Positions 7,487 to 16,471 are shown, counted from the stretch's first letter. The stretch is 64,000 nt of DNA from CAZKSN01 sp964555585 (GCA_964555585.1 CAZKSN010000002.1:1-64000); one strand, 5' to 3'. Program-made: numbers and translations. The notes: generated by a model not told the origin, from the letters alone.

Positions 7487-8392
7487 ATGAAACAATTTAA
7501 AAGTGGAGTCTTAGTAGTTGTGATTTTATTATCAATTTATACAATCAGATTAAATTATAATGATGTGATTTTTTTATTTAATTATATATTTAATAAAGAA
7601 CAAAAAATCATAATATCTGAGATAAATGATTATCAAAGAAATTATACTTATGAAAAATTCTATAATTCTGATGATTATACTCCTGAAAATATAGATGATT
7701 TGAAAAACATATATTATAATGTTTTAAATAACGGATGGAGCAGCTTTACCTTTTACTGTCCTACAGAATATAAGGATTGTCTACATGAATTGGAGCTGAT
7801 TAGTTCAGATGAAAACATGTTAAGTAATATTAATAATTACGTTAATCCATATAACAGCTTTAAAATAATTGATACCACTATCACTTCATTTGGTGAAATA
7901 ACAATCAATGTTCAAAAAAATTATTCAGCTGAAGATATAGATACTCTTAAAGCCAAAGTATTGGAGATATCAGAGAATTTAGGCTTACAAATGTTAAATG
8001 ATAAGAAAAGTATTACTGAAATTCACAAATATATTATAAATAATACGAAATATGATTTGGAAAGAGCAGACAATGGTTCAAGTGTTTATAATTCAGATAC
8101 AGCTTATGGTGTATTAATCCAAGGATATGGAGTCTGTAGTGGCTACAGTGATGCTTTCGCCTTGTTTATGGATTATTTAAATATTCCAAACATAAAGGTA
8201 TCAAGTAAGGAACATATATGGAATTTGATATATATAGATAATAAATGGTTGCATGTTGATGTAACTTGGGATGATAATGACAATTCTCCATTAATAAAAT
8301 CAAATTTTCTTTTAATTAATACAAAAGAATTAAAAAGTATTGATGATGAATATCATGAATTTGATGAATCGTTCTTTATAGAAACAAATTAA
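7487..8392 (+). CDS. Transglutaminase-like protein, exported or anchored
   Basis: The 301-aa protein has an N-terminal hydrophobic segment (about residues 5-22) that could be a signal anchor. Its C-terminal half carries the transglutaminase-like triad: GVCSGYSDAFALFMDYLNI contributes the Cys, KEHIWNLIYIDNKWLHVD the His, and DVTWDD the Asp. Such domains often act as cysteine proteases or cross-linkers on surface proteins; the substrate is unknown. It is expressed from its own promoter with a GGTGG ribosome-binding site, and overlaps the convergent miaA end by 4 nt. Confidence 0.8.
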   Translation: MKQFKSGVLVVVILLSIYTIRLNYNDVIFLFNYIFNKEQKIIISEINDYQRNYTYEKFYNSDDYTPENIDDLKNIYYNVLNNGWSSFTFYCPTEYKDCLHELELISSDENMLSNINNYVNPYNSFKIIDTTITSFGEITINVQKNYSAEDIDTLKAKVLEISENLGLQMLNDKKSITEIHKYIINNTKYDLERADNGSSVYNSDTAYGVLIQGYGVCSGYSDAFALFMDYLNIPNIKVSSKEHIWNLIYIDNKWLHVDVTWDDNDNSPLIKSNFLLINTKELKSIDDEYHEFDESFFIETN

Positions 8393-9273
8393 ATATATTT
8401 ACATACTTCTTTTACAGTGTTTTCAAAATTATTGAAATCAACATTAAACCAGATTACATTTTTAATTTTATTATTAAACCAGGTATATTGTCTTTTAGCA
8501 TATTTTCTTGAATTGGATTTAATTAAATTAACTGCTTCTTCCAAGGAAATTTCATTATTAAAATATTTATATAATTCTTTGTAGCCTATTCCATTGATTA
8601 TTGGCTTACTTAGAATTTTTTTATCATATAAATTTCTTACTTCTTCAAGCAAACCATTTCTTATCATAATATCAACTCTGTTATTTATAATCTCATATAA
8701 TTTTTCTCTATTAGTAGTAAGCCCAATAAAAGTGACATCATAAAGTAGATTATCTCCTTTATTGTTCTCATTTATGGACTTATTATTTTTTATATAATAA
8801 CTTAATGCTCTTATTAATCTTCTCTTGTTGTTTTTATCTATAACAATATTCTTATCCAAGTTTATAAGCATTTTATACAGTTCTTCAGCAGAATAATTTT
8901 CAAAATCATTATCAGTATTTTCCTTTTCAAAGGTATAATCGTACAGTAATGCCTTTATATAAAGTCCTGTTCCACCAACTATGATAACCTGCTTATTCCT
9001 TTCTTGAATTTCCTTTATTTTACTTCTTGCAGTTTTTTGATAGTCAAAAACTGAATAATTATCATTAACTTCTCTTATATCAAATAAATGATGAATTATC
9101 CCTTCTTTTTCAGTTTCTTTTATTTTAGCAGTACCTATATTTAATTCTTTATATACCTGCATGGAATCTGCATTAATTATTTCTCCATTCAGCCTTTTAG
9201 CAAGTTCAACAGATAACTTGGTTTTACCTACTCCTGTGGGTCCAACAATAACTATGATCTTATTATTATTCAT
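8389..9273 (-). CDS. miaA: tRNA dimethylallyltransferase
   Basis: MiaA adds a dimethylallyl group to N6 of A37 in tRNAs reading UNN codons. The P-loop VGPTGVGKT is at the N-terminus, followed by INADSMQVYKELNIGTAK (DSxQxY tRNA and substrate loop), VGGTGLYIKALLY and the C-terminal RKYAKRQYTWFNN tRNA-binding block. I place the start at ATG 9273 (294 aa), 6 nt after GGAGA; the longer frame opens with a TTG that overlaps this Shine-Dalgarno. Length is typical. Confidence 0.95.
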   Translation of the reverse strand: MNNNKIIVIVGPTGVGKTKLSVELAKRLNGEIINADSMQVYKELNIGTAKIKETEKEGIIHHLFDIREVNDNYSVFDYQKTARSKIKEIQERNKQVIIVGGTGLYIKALLYDYTFEKENTDNDFENYSAEELYKMLINLDKNIVIDKNNKRRLIRALSYYIKNNKSINENNKGDNLLYDVTFIGLTTNREKLYEIINNRVDIMIRNGLLEEVRNLYDKKILSKPIINGIGYKELYKYFNNEISLEEAVNLIKSNSRKYAKRQYTWFNNKIKNVIWFNVDFNNFENTVKEVCKYI

Positions 9274-9312
9274 AAAATTCTCCAAATAAATTATAGCAAA
9301 AACAAACTATAA

Positions 9313-9912
9313 TTAATATAATTTTCTTTTTAAAGTATTTACTTCTTCAGATACAAAATATAATTTTTTCAAATCTTTCATTATTCTTTTGTTTCTCGTA
9401 TAATTTCTTAGTAAAGGACTATATAAAGGAATAATATATTTTTCCTCTTCATTTATTATTATTTTACGAGGTAAACCAACTATATCATTAAAATCTCTAT
9501 ATTCTAATAAAGATCTAGTTGCTTTATCTCCTAAGGTAAAAATGATCTTAGGGTTAATTATATTTATTTGTGCTAATAAAAAATTTCTACAATTGTTTAT
9601 ACATTTATTAATATTTCTTTTATCATTTAAAAAACATTTCATAGCCTCTATATAGAAAATTTCATTTAATTCAAGATTCAATATTTCAAATAGTTTCTTA
9701 ACTGTAGCATCCAGAGAATATAATTTTTCATTTATTTGAGAAAATTCTTTATTCTCTTTTCTTATTGGAGCATCTCCGATGAGAAGTATTTGATTGCTTT
9801 TTCCAAATGATACAGTAGTTATACCCACATATTTATCAACCATATTATCACACAGTTTACAGCATCTTATCTCATTATCTATTTCTATTATTTTTTCAAC
9901 TATATTTGACAT
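9313..9912 (-). CDS. Divergent uracil-DNA glycosylase-superfamily protein
   Basis: The 199-aa protein aligns with family 4-like UDGs. It has an N-terminal CKLC pair, ILLIGDAPIRKENKE where active enzymes have GEAPG, a second cysteine group (MKCFLNDKRNINKCINNC), and IIFTLGDKATRSLL. The C-terminal motif reads SPLLRNY rather than the His-containing HPS/HPA loop. Four cysteines suitable for an Fe-S cluster remain. The catalytic motifs are altered, so base-excision activity is uncertain. It sits between miaA and a small gene, all in the same direction. Confidence 0.7.
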   Translation of the reverse strand: MSNIVEKIIEIDNEIRCCKLCDNMVDKYVGITTVSFGKSNQILLIGDAPIRKENKEFSQINEKLYSLDATVKKLFEILNLELNEIFYIEAMKCFLNDKRNINKCINNCRNFLLAQINIINPKIIFTLGDKATRSLLEYRDFNDIVGLPRKIIINEEEKYIIPLYSPLLRNYTRNKRIMKDLKKLYFVSEEVNTLKRKLY

Positions 9913-9952
9913 TTTTTATCACCTCTTTATTTATTTATATTCACAAATAAAA

Positions 9953-9971
9953 AAGTAGTTATTATCTACTT
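9953..9971 (-). terminator. Terminator after the 68-aa gene
   Basis: A short stem (AAGTAG/CTACTT) is followed by six T residues on the minus strand. It lies immediately past the stop at 9974. Confidence 0.55.
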
Positions 9972-9973
9972 CT

Positions 9974-10180
9974 TTATCTTCTAGGAGTATAAGTATGACT
10001 ACCGGTTTGATATACTGTTTTAGCTAAAGCAAGTTTTTGAGTTTCTATGTCATTATGTTTCTCAATTGCCGCTGCTAATCGGTTAAAATCATCTGAAGAT
10101 ACATTTAAAATTTCACTTTTTATTAATTTTTCTAAATATACTTTTATATGAAATAATTGATCATCTGTATACATACCCAT
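9974..10180 (-). CDS. Small hypothetical protein, 68 aa
   Basis: I do not recognise this protein. The start is ATG 10180 (MGMYTDDQLFHIK), preceded by AGGGGGAA at optimal spacing; the longer frame starting at a TTG at 10207 includes that ribosome-binding site. It is predicted to be helical with an arginine-ending tail (HTYTPRR). It lies just downstream of mutL. Confidence 0.65.
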   Translation of the reverse strand: MGMYTDDQLFHIKVYLEKLIKSEILNVSSDDFNRLAAAIEKHNDIETQKLALAKTVYQTGSHTYTPRR

Positions 10181-10238
10181 TTCTATTCCCCCTTTTGAAT
10201 AGTTCAATATTATAATCTTTTTTTAATGAAAAGTCAAT

Positions 10239-11927
10239 TTATACTACTCTTTTAAATAATTTTTCCAATTCATATTTTTTATATTCCACTATTGTAGGTC
10301 TTCCATGAGGGCATGTATAGGGAAATTCACATTTAAAAAGCCTCTTTATCAAAGTTTCCTGTTCCTCATAGGAAATATTTGTATTTGCTTTAACACTCAT
10401 CCTGCATGAAAGAGTAATTGCCACATTTTCATTGAATTTCACTCTGTCAAATTTCTCATTGATATTATATATTAAATCAAATATTTTTCTAATGCTCTCT
10501 TCTTCAAAGCCTTCCTTTATCCAGGTTGGATGAGCAGTAATTCTATATGTATTAATTCCAAATTCCTCAAATTCAAATTTTAATTCTTTTAGTATATATT
10601 CATATTCCTTAATGATTAGAAATTCATTTTTAGACAGTTCAATGTTTATAGGAAATAACATATTAATTGAATTTACATTGGATTCCTTTAAAGCTTTTAA
10701 ATAGGTTTCATAATTGATTCTTTCATTTGCAGCATGAATATCTATTAAATACATTATATCCTCTGCCTGTGCTATTAAATAAGTTCCCAAAGCTAATCCT
10801 ACCGGAGTAATCAAACTCTTTGCTTCTATATCATATTCATTCAATTGATCAGCCAAGTTGAAATCCAAGATCATTTCTTTATATTCTTTTGCTTCTGTAT
10901 TGCTTACTGTTTCCTCTACTTCATTATATGCCTTGTATGTATTATCACTATTATTAAGAGTATTCCTTATCATACTAAATAGCAAGTCCTCCAGTGTATC
11001 AATTTTACTTAATTTAATATCCTGTTTTGTCGGATGAATATTTACATCTATTAAAGTCGGATCTGTTTCAATATTTAATACCACTACTGGAAATTTATTT
11101 TCCGCTAAAAAAGTATGATATGCATCTTTAATGATTCTGTTTATTACTGAATTCTGGATAACTCTTTTATTCACTAAAACTATCATTCCACTTTTAGAAC
11201 TTTTATTTATATTTATATTTCCTATATATCCATCAATACTGTAGTCAATATTTTCTCCAGCAACATTTATCATATTCTTACTTGTGCTGTATCCAAAGAT
11301 TTCATGAATCACCTTCAGTAAATCATTACTTCCACTTGTTTTTAATATTTCCTTTTCATCATTTATAAGTGTAAAAGAAATATTGGGATGAGAAAGACTC
11401 AATCTTTCCATATACATTGTTACATTAGCCAGTTCTGTATTTAAACTTTTCAAGAACTTTAATCTTGCAGGTGTGTTATAAAATAAATTATCTACTGTTA
11501 TTGAAGTGCCTCTTCTTATTTTTCCTTTTTTAACTGAAATAAGTTTTCCACCTTTAATTAAAACATTTGTAGCCTCACTGGAATTATAAGTATCCAGCTC
11601 AACTTCACTAACAGAAGCTATTGAAGCTAGGGCTTCACCTCTAAAACCCAAGGTATTTATAAAATACAAATCATTTTCAGTTTTTATTTTACTAGTGGCA
11701 TGACGACTGAAAGCAAGAATGGCATCTTCTTTATCCATACCAATTCCATTATCAGTTACTTTAATTCTTTTAATTCCGGAGGAAATAAGTTCAACTTTTA
11801 TAACATCACTACTTGCATCTATACTGTTTTCCACCAGTTCTTTGACAACACTTGCAATTTTTTCTACAACTTCTCCAGCTGCTATTTTATTAGCAAGCAC
11901 TTCATCCATTACTTTAATAACACCCAT
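10239..11927 (-). CDS. mutL: DNA mismatch repair protein MutL (endonuclease type)
   Basis: The N-terminal GHKL ATPase shows KELVENSIDASS, VTDNGIGM (about 57-64), NTLGFRGEALASIASV and the NTPARLKF lid. The C-terminal dimerisation domain keeps the nicking-endonuclease motif DIHAANERINYE (396-407, DxHAx2Ex4E), plus SCRMSVKANT and a terminal CPHGRP zinc site. So it should be the nicking MutL found in organisms without MutH. At 562 aa its linker is short. mutS is not in the window. It lies immediately downstream of yqeH in the same direction. Confidence 0.95.
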   Translation of the reverse strand: MGVIKVMDEVLANKIAAGEVVEKIASVVKELVENSIDASSDVIKVELISSGIKRIKVTDNGIGMDKEDAILAFSRHATSKIKTENDLYFINTLGFRGEALASIASVSEVELDTYNSSEATNVLIKGGKLISVKKGKIRRGTSITVDNLFYNTPARLKFLKSLNTELANVTMYMERLSLSHPNISFTLINDEKEILKTSGSNDLLKVIHEIFGYSTSKNMINVAGENIDYSIDGYIGNININKSSKSGMIVLVNKRVIQNSVINRIIKDAYHTFLAENKFPVVVLNIETDPTLIDVNIHPTKQDIKLSKIDTLEDLLFSMIRNTLNNSDNTYKAYNEVEETVSNTEAKEYKEMILDFNLADQLNEYDIEAKSLITPVGLALGTYLIAQAEDIMYLIDIHAANERINYETYLKALKESNVNSINMLFPINIELSKNEFLIIKEYEYILKELKFEFEEFGINTYRITAHPTWIKEGFEEESIRKIFDLIYNINEKFDRVKFNENVAITLSCRMSVKANTNISYEEQETLIKRLFKCEFPYTCPHGRPTIVEYKKYELEKLFKRVV

Positions 11928-11928
11928 A

Positions 11929-12927
11929 CTACACCATATTTTTTCTTACACTAATCAGATTTTCATCCAAAGTGTATACCACAACATCTGCTTCAGATAC
12001 GATTTTCACAAATCCAAGTCCATTTACTACAATATCTTCTTTTCCCTTTATATGAATGTTCTTCTTAGGTAAAACTTTTAATTTATCGCTTGTGGTGATT
12101 TTTATCTTATCAAAATTAAGATTGTTATTCATATAAAAACTGAAGCTATTTGTCTTACCTTTCTCATAATCTATTCTTAAAAGGTTTTCAACTATCACAC
12201 AGAAACCCGGTTTAATTTGTAATGTCTTAACTTTTATTTCCTTTTTAGGAGTAATTCTTTTTATATCCTTTAAATTTAAATAATTATAGATGGAATTTTT
12301 AAGTAAAAAACCAGGTGTATCTATAACTGTCAAATCATTATTCAATTTAATTTTTATATAATCTATTGTAGTATTTGGAATGATACTGGTTGTAATCAGA
12401 GATTTACTTCCGACACTTCCAAGAAGAGCATTTATGAATGTGCTTTTTCCACTGTTTGACAAGCCTACAATATAAAGGTTTTTTATATTTAATTTTTCTA
12501 CACTTTTCAAAAATTTATCTATGCTTAACTTTTTATGACTGCTTATACACATTACTTCTGTATTTTCATAAAAATTCTCCTTAAAGTACTTAACGATTTT
12601 TTTATCATTTACACTTTTTGGCAATAAGTCTCTTTTTGTAAGAAGAATAAAGACATTATTATTAAAATATTTGATGAACTCCAAAGATTCATTTGTAATA
12701 TTCAATATATCAATTAAATATACAACAGAGGCATTTGATTTATTTATATCACTTATTATTTGATTAAAGTCTTTTGCCTTTTCAATAATGCTGCATTCAC
12801 CATAATTTTTTATCTTAAAGCATCTTTCACAAAAATCTTTGTTTTTTACATTCTCATTCACATAGCCTTCTTTATCTTTAAAAATGCTTTGTAAAACTGC
12901 TCCGCAGCCTTTACAATTTCTACTCAT
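11929..12927 (-). CDS. yqeH: Ribosome biogenesis GTPase YqeH
   Basis: This is a circularly permuted GTPase needed for 30S assembly. An N-terminal zinc finger (CKGCGAVLQ ... FCERCFKI) is followed by the permuted order G4 (TKRDLLP), G5 (ISSHKK), G1 (VGLSNSGKSTFINALL), G2 (Thr region TTSIIPNTT) and G3 (VIDTPGF), then a C-terminal beta-rich RNA-binding part. The start ATG overlaps the 3' end of yqeG by 8 nt. The yqeG-yqeH pair is conserved in Bacilli. Confidence 0.95.
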   Translation of the reverse strand: MSRNCKGCGAVLQSIFKDKEGYVNENVKNKDFCERCFKIKNYGECSIIEKAKDFNQIISDINKSNASVVYLIDILNITNESLEFIKYFNNNVFILLTKRDLLPKSVNDKKIVKYFKENFYENTEVMCISSHKKLSIDKFLKSVEKLNIKNLYIVGLSNSGKSTFINALLGSVGSKSLITTSIIPNTTIDYIKIKLNNDLTVIDTPGFLLKNSIYNYLNLKDIKRITPKKEIKVKTLQIKPGFCVIVENLLRIDYEKGKTNSFSFYMNNNLNFDKIKITTSDKLKVLPKKNIHIKGKEDIVVNGLGFVKIVSEADVVVYTLDENLISVRKNMV

Positions 12928-13444
12928 AATATTTTCCCCTTACAAATAATTCTTTTCTGGTTAAAAATTTAAATATAAATTTTTCAATCGTTTTATTAAA
13001 GAATGAAGTAAAAAAATCCTTTTCACTCATGGAATTTACCAGTATGGAAGTTATATTCATTCTATTGGCACCATAAATATCAGTTGCCAGCTTATCTCCA
13101 ATGGCAGCTATTTCATTAGCTTTAAATCCATAAGTATTGATTATTTTCATATATTTATCTTTTCTTGGTTTGAAAGAAAAAGCAGCTGAATCCACTTGCA
13201 GTTCATCTTTAAAAACCTCTACTCTTGTTTTAGGAGAATTGGAAATTATTATTAATTTGAAACCCATTTTTTTTAAATCATAAAACAGCTTTTTTAATCT
13301 CTTATCCGGTTTATCGACTGAAGTAGGAATAATAGTGTTGTTCAAACTGAAAAGAATACATTTTATTCCCATTTTTTTAAGTTTTTTATAATCAATTGTA
13401 TATATACTTTTCTGATACATATCAGGTACAAATTTATCAAACAC
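12920..13444 (-). CDS. yqeG: YqeG-family HAD protein with degenerate active site
   Basis: The 174-aa protein has the HAD hydrolase fold: an N-terminal strand ending in FSLNNTI (about 32-38), a motif II region IIISNSPKTRV, a Lys region FKPRKDKYMK, and motif IV AIGDKLATDIYGANR. Active members have DxDNT at motif I; here both aspartates are replaced (Ser33, Asn35), while Asp residues of motif IV remain. The start is GTG with AGAGGTGAG upstream. Coupling to yqeH argues for a role with that GTPase, possibly structural. Confidence 0.88.
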   Translation of the reverse strand: MFDKFVPDMYQKSIYTIDYKKLKKMGIKCILFSLNNTIIPTSVDKPDKRLKKLFYDLKKMGFKLIIISNSPKTRVEVFKDELQVDSAAFSFKPRKDKYMKIINTYGFKANEIAAIGDKLATDIYGANRMNITSILVNSMSEKDFFTSFFNKTIEKFIFKFLTRKELFVRGKYYE

Positions 13445-13488
13445 TATTAACTCACCTCTTTATTCAATTATAACTTTTTTACAAAGAA

Positions 13489-13512
13489 AAATAAACACTT
13501 TTGTGTTTATTT
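13489..13512 (-). terminator. pyrG terminator
   Basis: A perfect 10-bp stem (13489-13498 with 13503-13512) has a TTTT loop. The right arm contains the pyrG stop codon, and T residues follow on the minus strand. Confidence 0.75.
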
Positions 13513-15141
13513 TATTTTTACTAATTCTTTAACAGATCTAGCATTTACCTTTAAACTTGCTTCAATCAATGAATTGAATAAAGGGTGACATCTTGTAGGT
13601 CTGCTCTTAAATTCCGGATGAAACTGACAGGCTATAAAATGTGGATGAGATGGATATTCAATGATTTCAACCAATTCACTTTCTTTATTTATTCCAGAGA
13701 ATACTAATCCATGCTCTTCTAGAACCGCTTTATATTTATTATTAAATTCATAACGATGACGATGTCTTTCATAAATTATTTTTTTATTGTAACATTTATA
13801 AGCTAATGTCTTTTCCCTAATATTGCATTTATAATTGCCTAATCTCATAGTTGCACCCAGATTTATAATGTTTTTTTGCTCTTCCATTATATCAATAACC
13901 GGATTACTGGTATTTTCATCAAATTCAGTAGAATTCGCATCTTTTATTCCACAAACATTTCTACAAAATTCTATAACAGATAATTGAAGTCCCAGGCAAA
14001 GTCCCAGGAAAGGAATATTATTTTCTCTGGCATATTTTATTGCTTTAATCTTACCTTCAATGCCTCTGTTACCAAATCCACCTGGAACAACCATTCCATC
14101 AATGTTTTTGAATACTAAACTTAAATTCTTGTTTTTTTCCAACTTTTCAGAATCTATCCAGTTAATTTTAATTTTTGTATTGTGATAGTAACCTGCATGT
14201 TTTAATGATTCAGTTACTGAAATATATGCGTCATGCAGCTCCACATATTTTCCTACTATAGCAATTTCAACTTCATTTTCTAAAGATTCAACTAAAGTGG
14301 TAAGTTTTTTCCAATCTGTTAAATTTATTCTCTTTAGAGGAAGTTTAAATTGATTCAATATGACTTCATCAATTTTCTGTTCATAAAAATTTAATGGAAT
14401 TTGATATATATTCTTTACATTTATTGCCTCTATAATGTTGTATTCAGGTAAACTGCAGTACAATGATATCTTCTTTTTTAATTCTTCTCCCATTTTAATT
14501 GGAGTTCTACATACTATTGCATCAGGCTGTATTCCCAGACCTCTCAATTCTATTACACTATGCTGTGTTGGCTTCGTTTTAAGTTCTCCAGAACCATATA
14601 TACTTGGCACTAAAGTTGTATGAACAAAAAATGTATTTTCAGCACCTAATTCATATCTGATCTGTCTTAATGCTTCCAAATATGCAAGTGATTCTATATC
14701 ACCTATGGTACCACCTATTTCAGTAATGACAACATCCGCTTTAGAAGTACTTCCAGCCTCATACACTTTACTTTTTATTTCATTGGTAATATGGGGAACT
14801 ATCTGAACAGTCGCTCCTAAGAATTCACCACGTCTTTCTTTTTCAATCACAGAATGATAAACTTTTCCAGTAGTGACACTGGAAGTATAATTCAATTCTT
14901 CATCTATAAATCTTTCATAATGACCTAAATCTAAATCAGTCTCACTTCCATCAGCTGTTACAAATACCTCACCATGCTGATATGGTGACATAGTTCCAGG
15001 ATCTACATTGATATAAGGATCAAATTTCTGCATAAAAACCTTATATCCCCTGGATTTCAATAACAATCCAATTGATGATGCGGTTATCCCTTTTCCTAAA
15101 CCAGAAACAACCCCTCCTGTTACAAACACATATTTAGTCAT
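13507..15141 (-). CDS. pyrG: CTP synthase
   Basis: CTP synthase converts UTP to CTP with glutamine and ATP. The N-terminal synthetase domain begins TKYVFVTGGVVSGLGKGI and contains the YINVDPGTMSPYQHGEVF loop. The C-terminal glutaminase domain has PGGFGNRG, the nucleophile segment FLGLCLGLQLSV, and HPHFIACQFHPEF with the His-Glu pair. The start is ATG 15141 (544 aa), 7 nt after GGAGG; an in-frame ATG five codons upstream overlaps that site. The leader contains a promoter and a hairpin, described separately. Confidence 0.97.
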   Translation of the reverse strand: MTKYVFVTGGVVSGLGKGITASSIGLLLKSRGYKVFMQKFDPYINVDPGTMSPYQHGEVFVTADGSETDLDLGHYERFIDEELNYTSSVTTGKVYHSVIEKERRGEFLGATVQIVPHITNEIKSKVYEAGSTSKADVVITEIGGTIGDIESLAYLEALRQIRYELGAENTFFVHTTLVPSIYGSGELKTKPTQHSVIELRGLGIQPDAIVCRTPIKMGEELKKKISLYCSLPEYNIIEAINVKNIYQIPLNFYEQKIDEVILNQFKLPLKRINLTDWKKLTTLVESLENEVEIAIVGKYVELHDAYISVTESLKHAGYYHNTKIKINWIDSEKLEKNKNLSLVFKNIDGMVVPGGFGNRGIEGKIKAIKYARENNIPFLGLCLGLQLSVIEFCRNVCGIKDANSTEFDENTSNPVIDIMEEQKNIINLGATMRLGNYKCNIREKTLAYKCYNKKIIYERHRHRYEFNNKYKAVLEEHGLVFSGINKESELVEIIEYPSHPHFIACQFHPEFKSRPTRCHPLFNSLIEASLKVNARSVKELVKIK

Positions 15142-15181
15142 TAGTATTACCTCCATAAATAAATAACATAAATAAATAAAA

Positions 15182-15206
15182 AGAGCCGTGAGAACTTCTA
15201 GGCTCT
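15182..15206 (-). promoter_or_regulatory. pyrG leader hairpin (candidate attenuator)
   Basis: The AGAGCC/GGCTCT stem (15182-15187, 15201-15206) is followed by TTTTTA on the minus strand, which is a canonical intrinsic terminator form. It lies 40 nt before the pyrG start, and the predicted +1 (about 15205) is the base of its stem. It could instead be the terminator of the upstream gene. Confidence 0.55.
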
Positions 15207-15211
15207 ATTTC

Positions 15212-15240
15212 ATTATATCATATTTTTTTAAAAAGCAATA
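15212..15240 (-). promoter_or_regulatory. pyrG promoter
   Basis: TATAAT at 15212-15217 is preceded by TATTGC at 17 bp (15235-15240), or TTGCTT at 15 bp (15233-15238). The -10 is perfect and the -35 is weak. Confidence 0.55.
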
Positions 15241-15246
15241 AATTTT

Positions 15247-15828
15247 TTAATTTTTTTTTCTTTTCAGTTTTGATATTTTCTCTATCAAAGGTTTACCGTA
15301 TATTTCAGGATTTTCATTTAATATTTTCAGTATTTTTCTTTGAACTGTATTATATGTACCATATTCTGATTCATTAAAAATATATGCATAATCAATTTCA
15401 TTAATATTATTAAACAGCTTTGACAAGTAAATAGCAGTAAGTTCATCACATTCATCAGAAATTCCTGTAAATAAAATAACTGAAGTAACAGGGGCATCTT
15501 TTTTTATACTTTTCCATAAAGCTATTTCACCATACATTACTTTTATTAAAAATCTTTTTTTTAATAAATCCAACATATTTTTTACATTTTCATGAACTTT
15601 ATTAATGATATGCTGAACAGCTGCTGAACAATTCTTAAAATTTTCATCTATGTATTCATCTATTACAAGAACATGATAAACATTGCCCTGTTCCTCATCT
15701 TCAATTGAATCAAGAAAATCTGAAAAAAATTCACTATCTAATATTTCAATCACATTTTCTGCTATATCTTCTATTTTATCCTCAATCGCAGCAATTCCTT
15801 CTTCTTTAAAGTCTACTATTTTATCCAT
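15247..15828 (-). CDS. Hypothetical protein, 193 aa
   Basis: I do not recognise this protein. It occupies the place where Bacillus has rpoE (RNA polymerase delta) but shows no delta-like acidic tail. The N-terminal half is very acidic (KEEGIAAIEDKIEDIAENV, DSIEDEEQG), the middle is hydrophobic-helical, and the C-terminus is basic (KLKRKKN). The start is ATG 15828, 7 nt after AGTAGG; a second ATG two codons upstream is too close to that site. Confidence 0.6.
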   Translation of the reverse strand: MDKIVDFKEEGIAAIEDKIEDIAENVIEILDSEFFSDFLDSIEDEEQGNVYHVLVIDEYIDENFKNCSAAVQHIINKVHENVKNMLDLLKKRFLIKVMYGEIALWKSIKKDAPVTSVILFTGISDECDELTAIYLSKLFNNINEIDYAYIFNESEYGTYNTVQRKILKILNENPEIYGKPLIEKISKLKRKKN

Positions 15829-15844
15829 TAACATACCTACTGAA

Positions 15845-15922
15845 TTATTTTTTTAATGCCGCTTGTACCACAGCAATATTAGGTGGGCGAATAACAACAC
15901 AAACAACTTTTATGCATATATA
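15845..15922 (-). pseudogene. Possible 3' remnant of a disrupted gene
   Basis: A 25-codon open stretch ending in TAA encodes KVVCVVIRPPNIAVVQAALKK, which has protein-like composition but no usable start codon. It lies 17 nt upstream of the next start, as an operon partner would. It borders the accessory island, so it may be the tail of a gene cut by insertion. The remaining 15923-16063 is AT-rich with no gene I can see. Confidence 0.25.
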
Positions 15923-16063
15923 TTACCACAAAAATATTTATATATAAACACCTAAGTTTTGACTGATAACTAAAAACTGTATTGTATTCATATATTTTAA
16001 TTGTGTAGGTCTTTCAAAGCAATTTACTACATATATATTGGTAAAAAACAGTTTTTAATTGTA

Positions 16064-16471
16064 TTATTTAAAATCGTGTCTAATTATCTCATATACATAA
16101 TCGTCATATCTAATAATTGCCCCAAGATGACTTCCAACTAATAACTTACCAATTTCTGAATCAGACGATATTGTAGGGTCTACTGAATCAGTAGGATTTC
16201 CTCCATAAACTTTCTTTAGAATATTATTATATTTTGGTCCATATTTGCCAAAACCAACAAAAACGCTTGAATATTCAATATATGTAGTTACAATCCTATA
16301 ATGATTTATTTCACCCGTTTTCATATTTTTCAAGTTTACAGTATCACCGACTTCTATTAAACCGCTTCTTGTATATTTGCATTCCGGATAATTAGAACAA
16401 CCATAGAAACTTCCAAATTTACCCATTCTATATCTTAACTTACCACCACATTTTGGACAATTATTTGGCAT
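16064..16471 (-). CDS. Topoisomerase-type zinc ribbon fused to GreA/GreB C-terminal-like domain
   Basis: The 135-aa protein starts with a topoisomerase I C4 zinc ribbon (CPKCGGKL ... GKFGSFYGCSNYPECKYT; Cys 5, 8, 25, 31). From about residue 40, VGDTVNLKNMKTGEINHYRIV and later DSEIGKLLVGSHLGAII followed by a YEIIRH tail match the FKBP-like C-terminal domain of transcript-cleavage factors GreA/GreB. The coiled-coil that enters the RNA polymerase channel is absent, so it is not a normal Gre factor. It could bind RNA polymerase or nucleic acid. It follows the HEPN-like gene by 41 nt in the same direction, so the pair is probably an operon. Confidence 0.7.
   Translation of the reverse strand: MPNNCPKCGGKLRYRMGKFGSFYGCSNYPECKYTRSGLIEVGDTVNLKNMKTGEINHYRIVTTYIEYSSVFVGFGKYGPKYNNILKKVYGGNPTDSVDPTISSDSEIGKLLVGSHLGAIIRYDDYVYEIIRHDFK

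Noticed and set aside
11700..12072. Plus-strand frames over the mutL-yqeH junction.
   Set aside because: Low-complexity Ser/Ile/Phe translations that mirror the real minus-strand genes.
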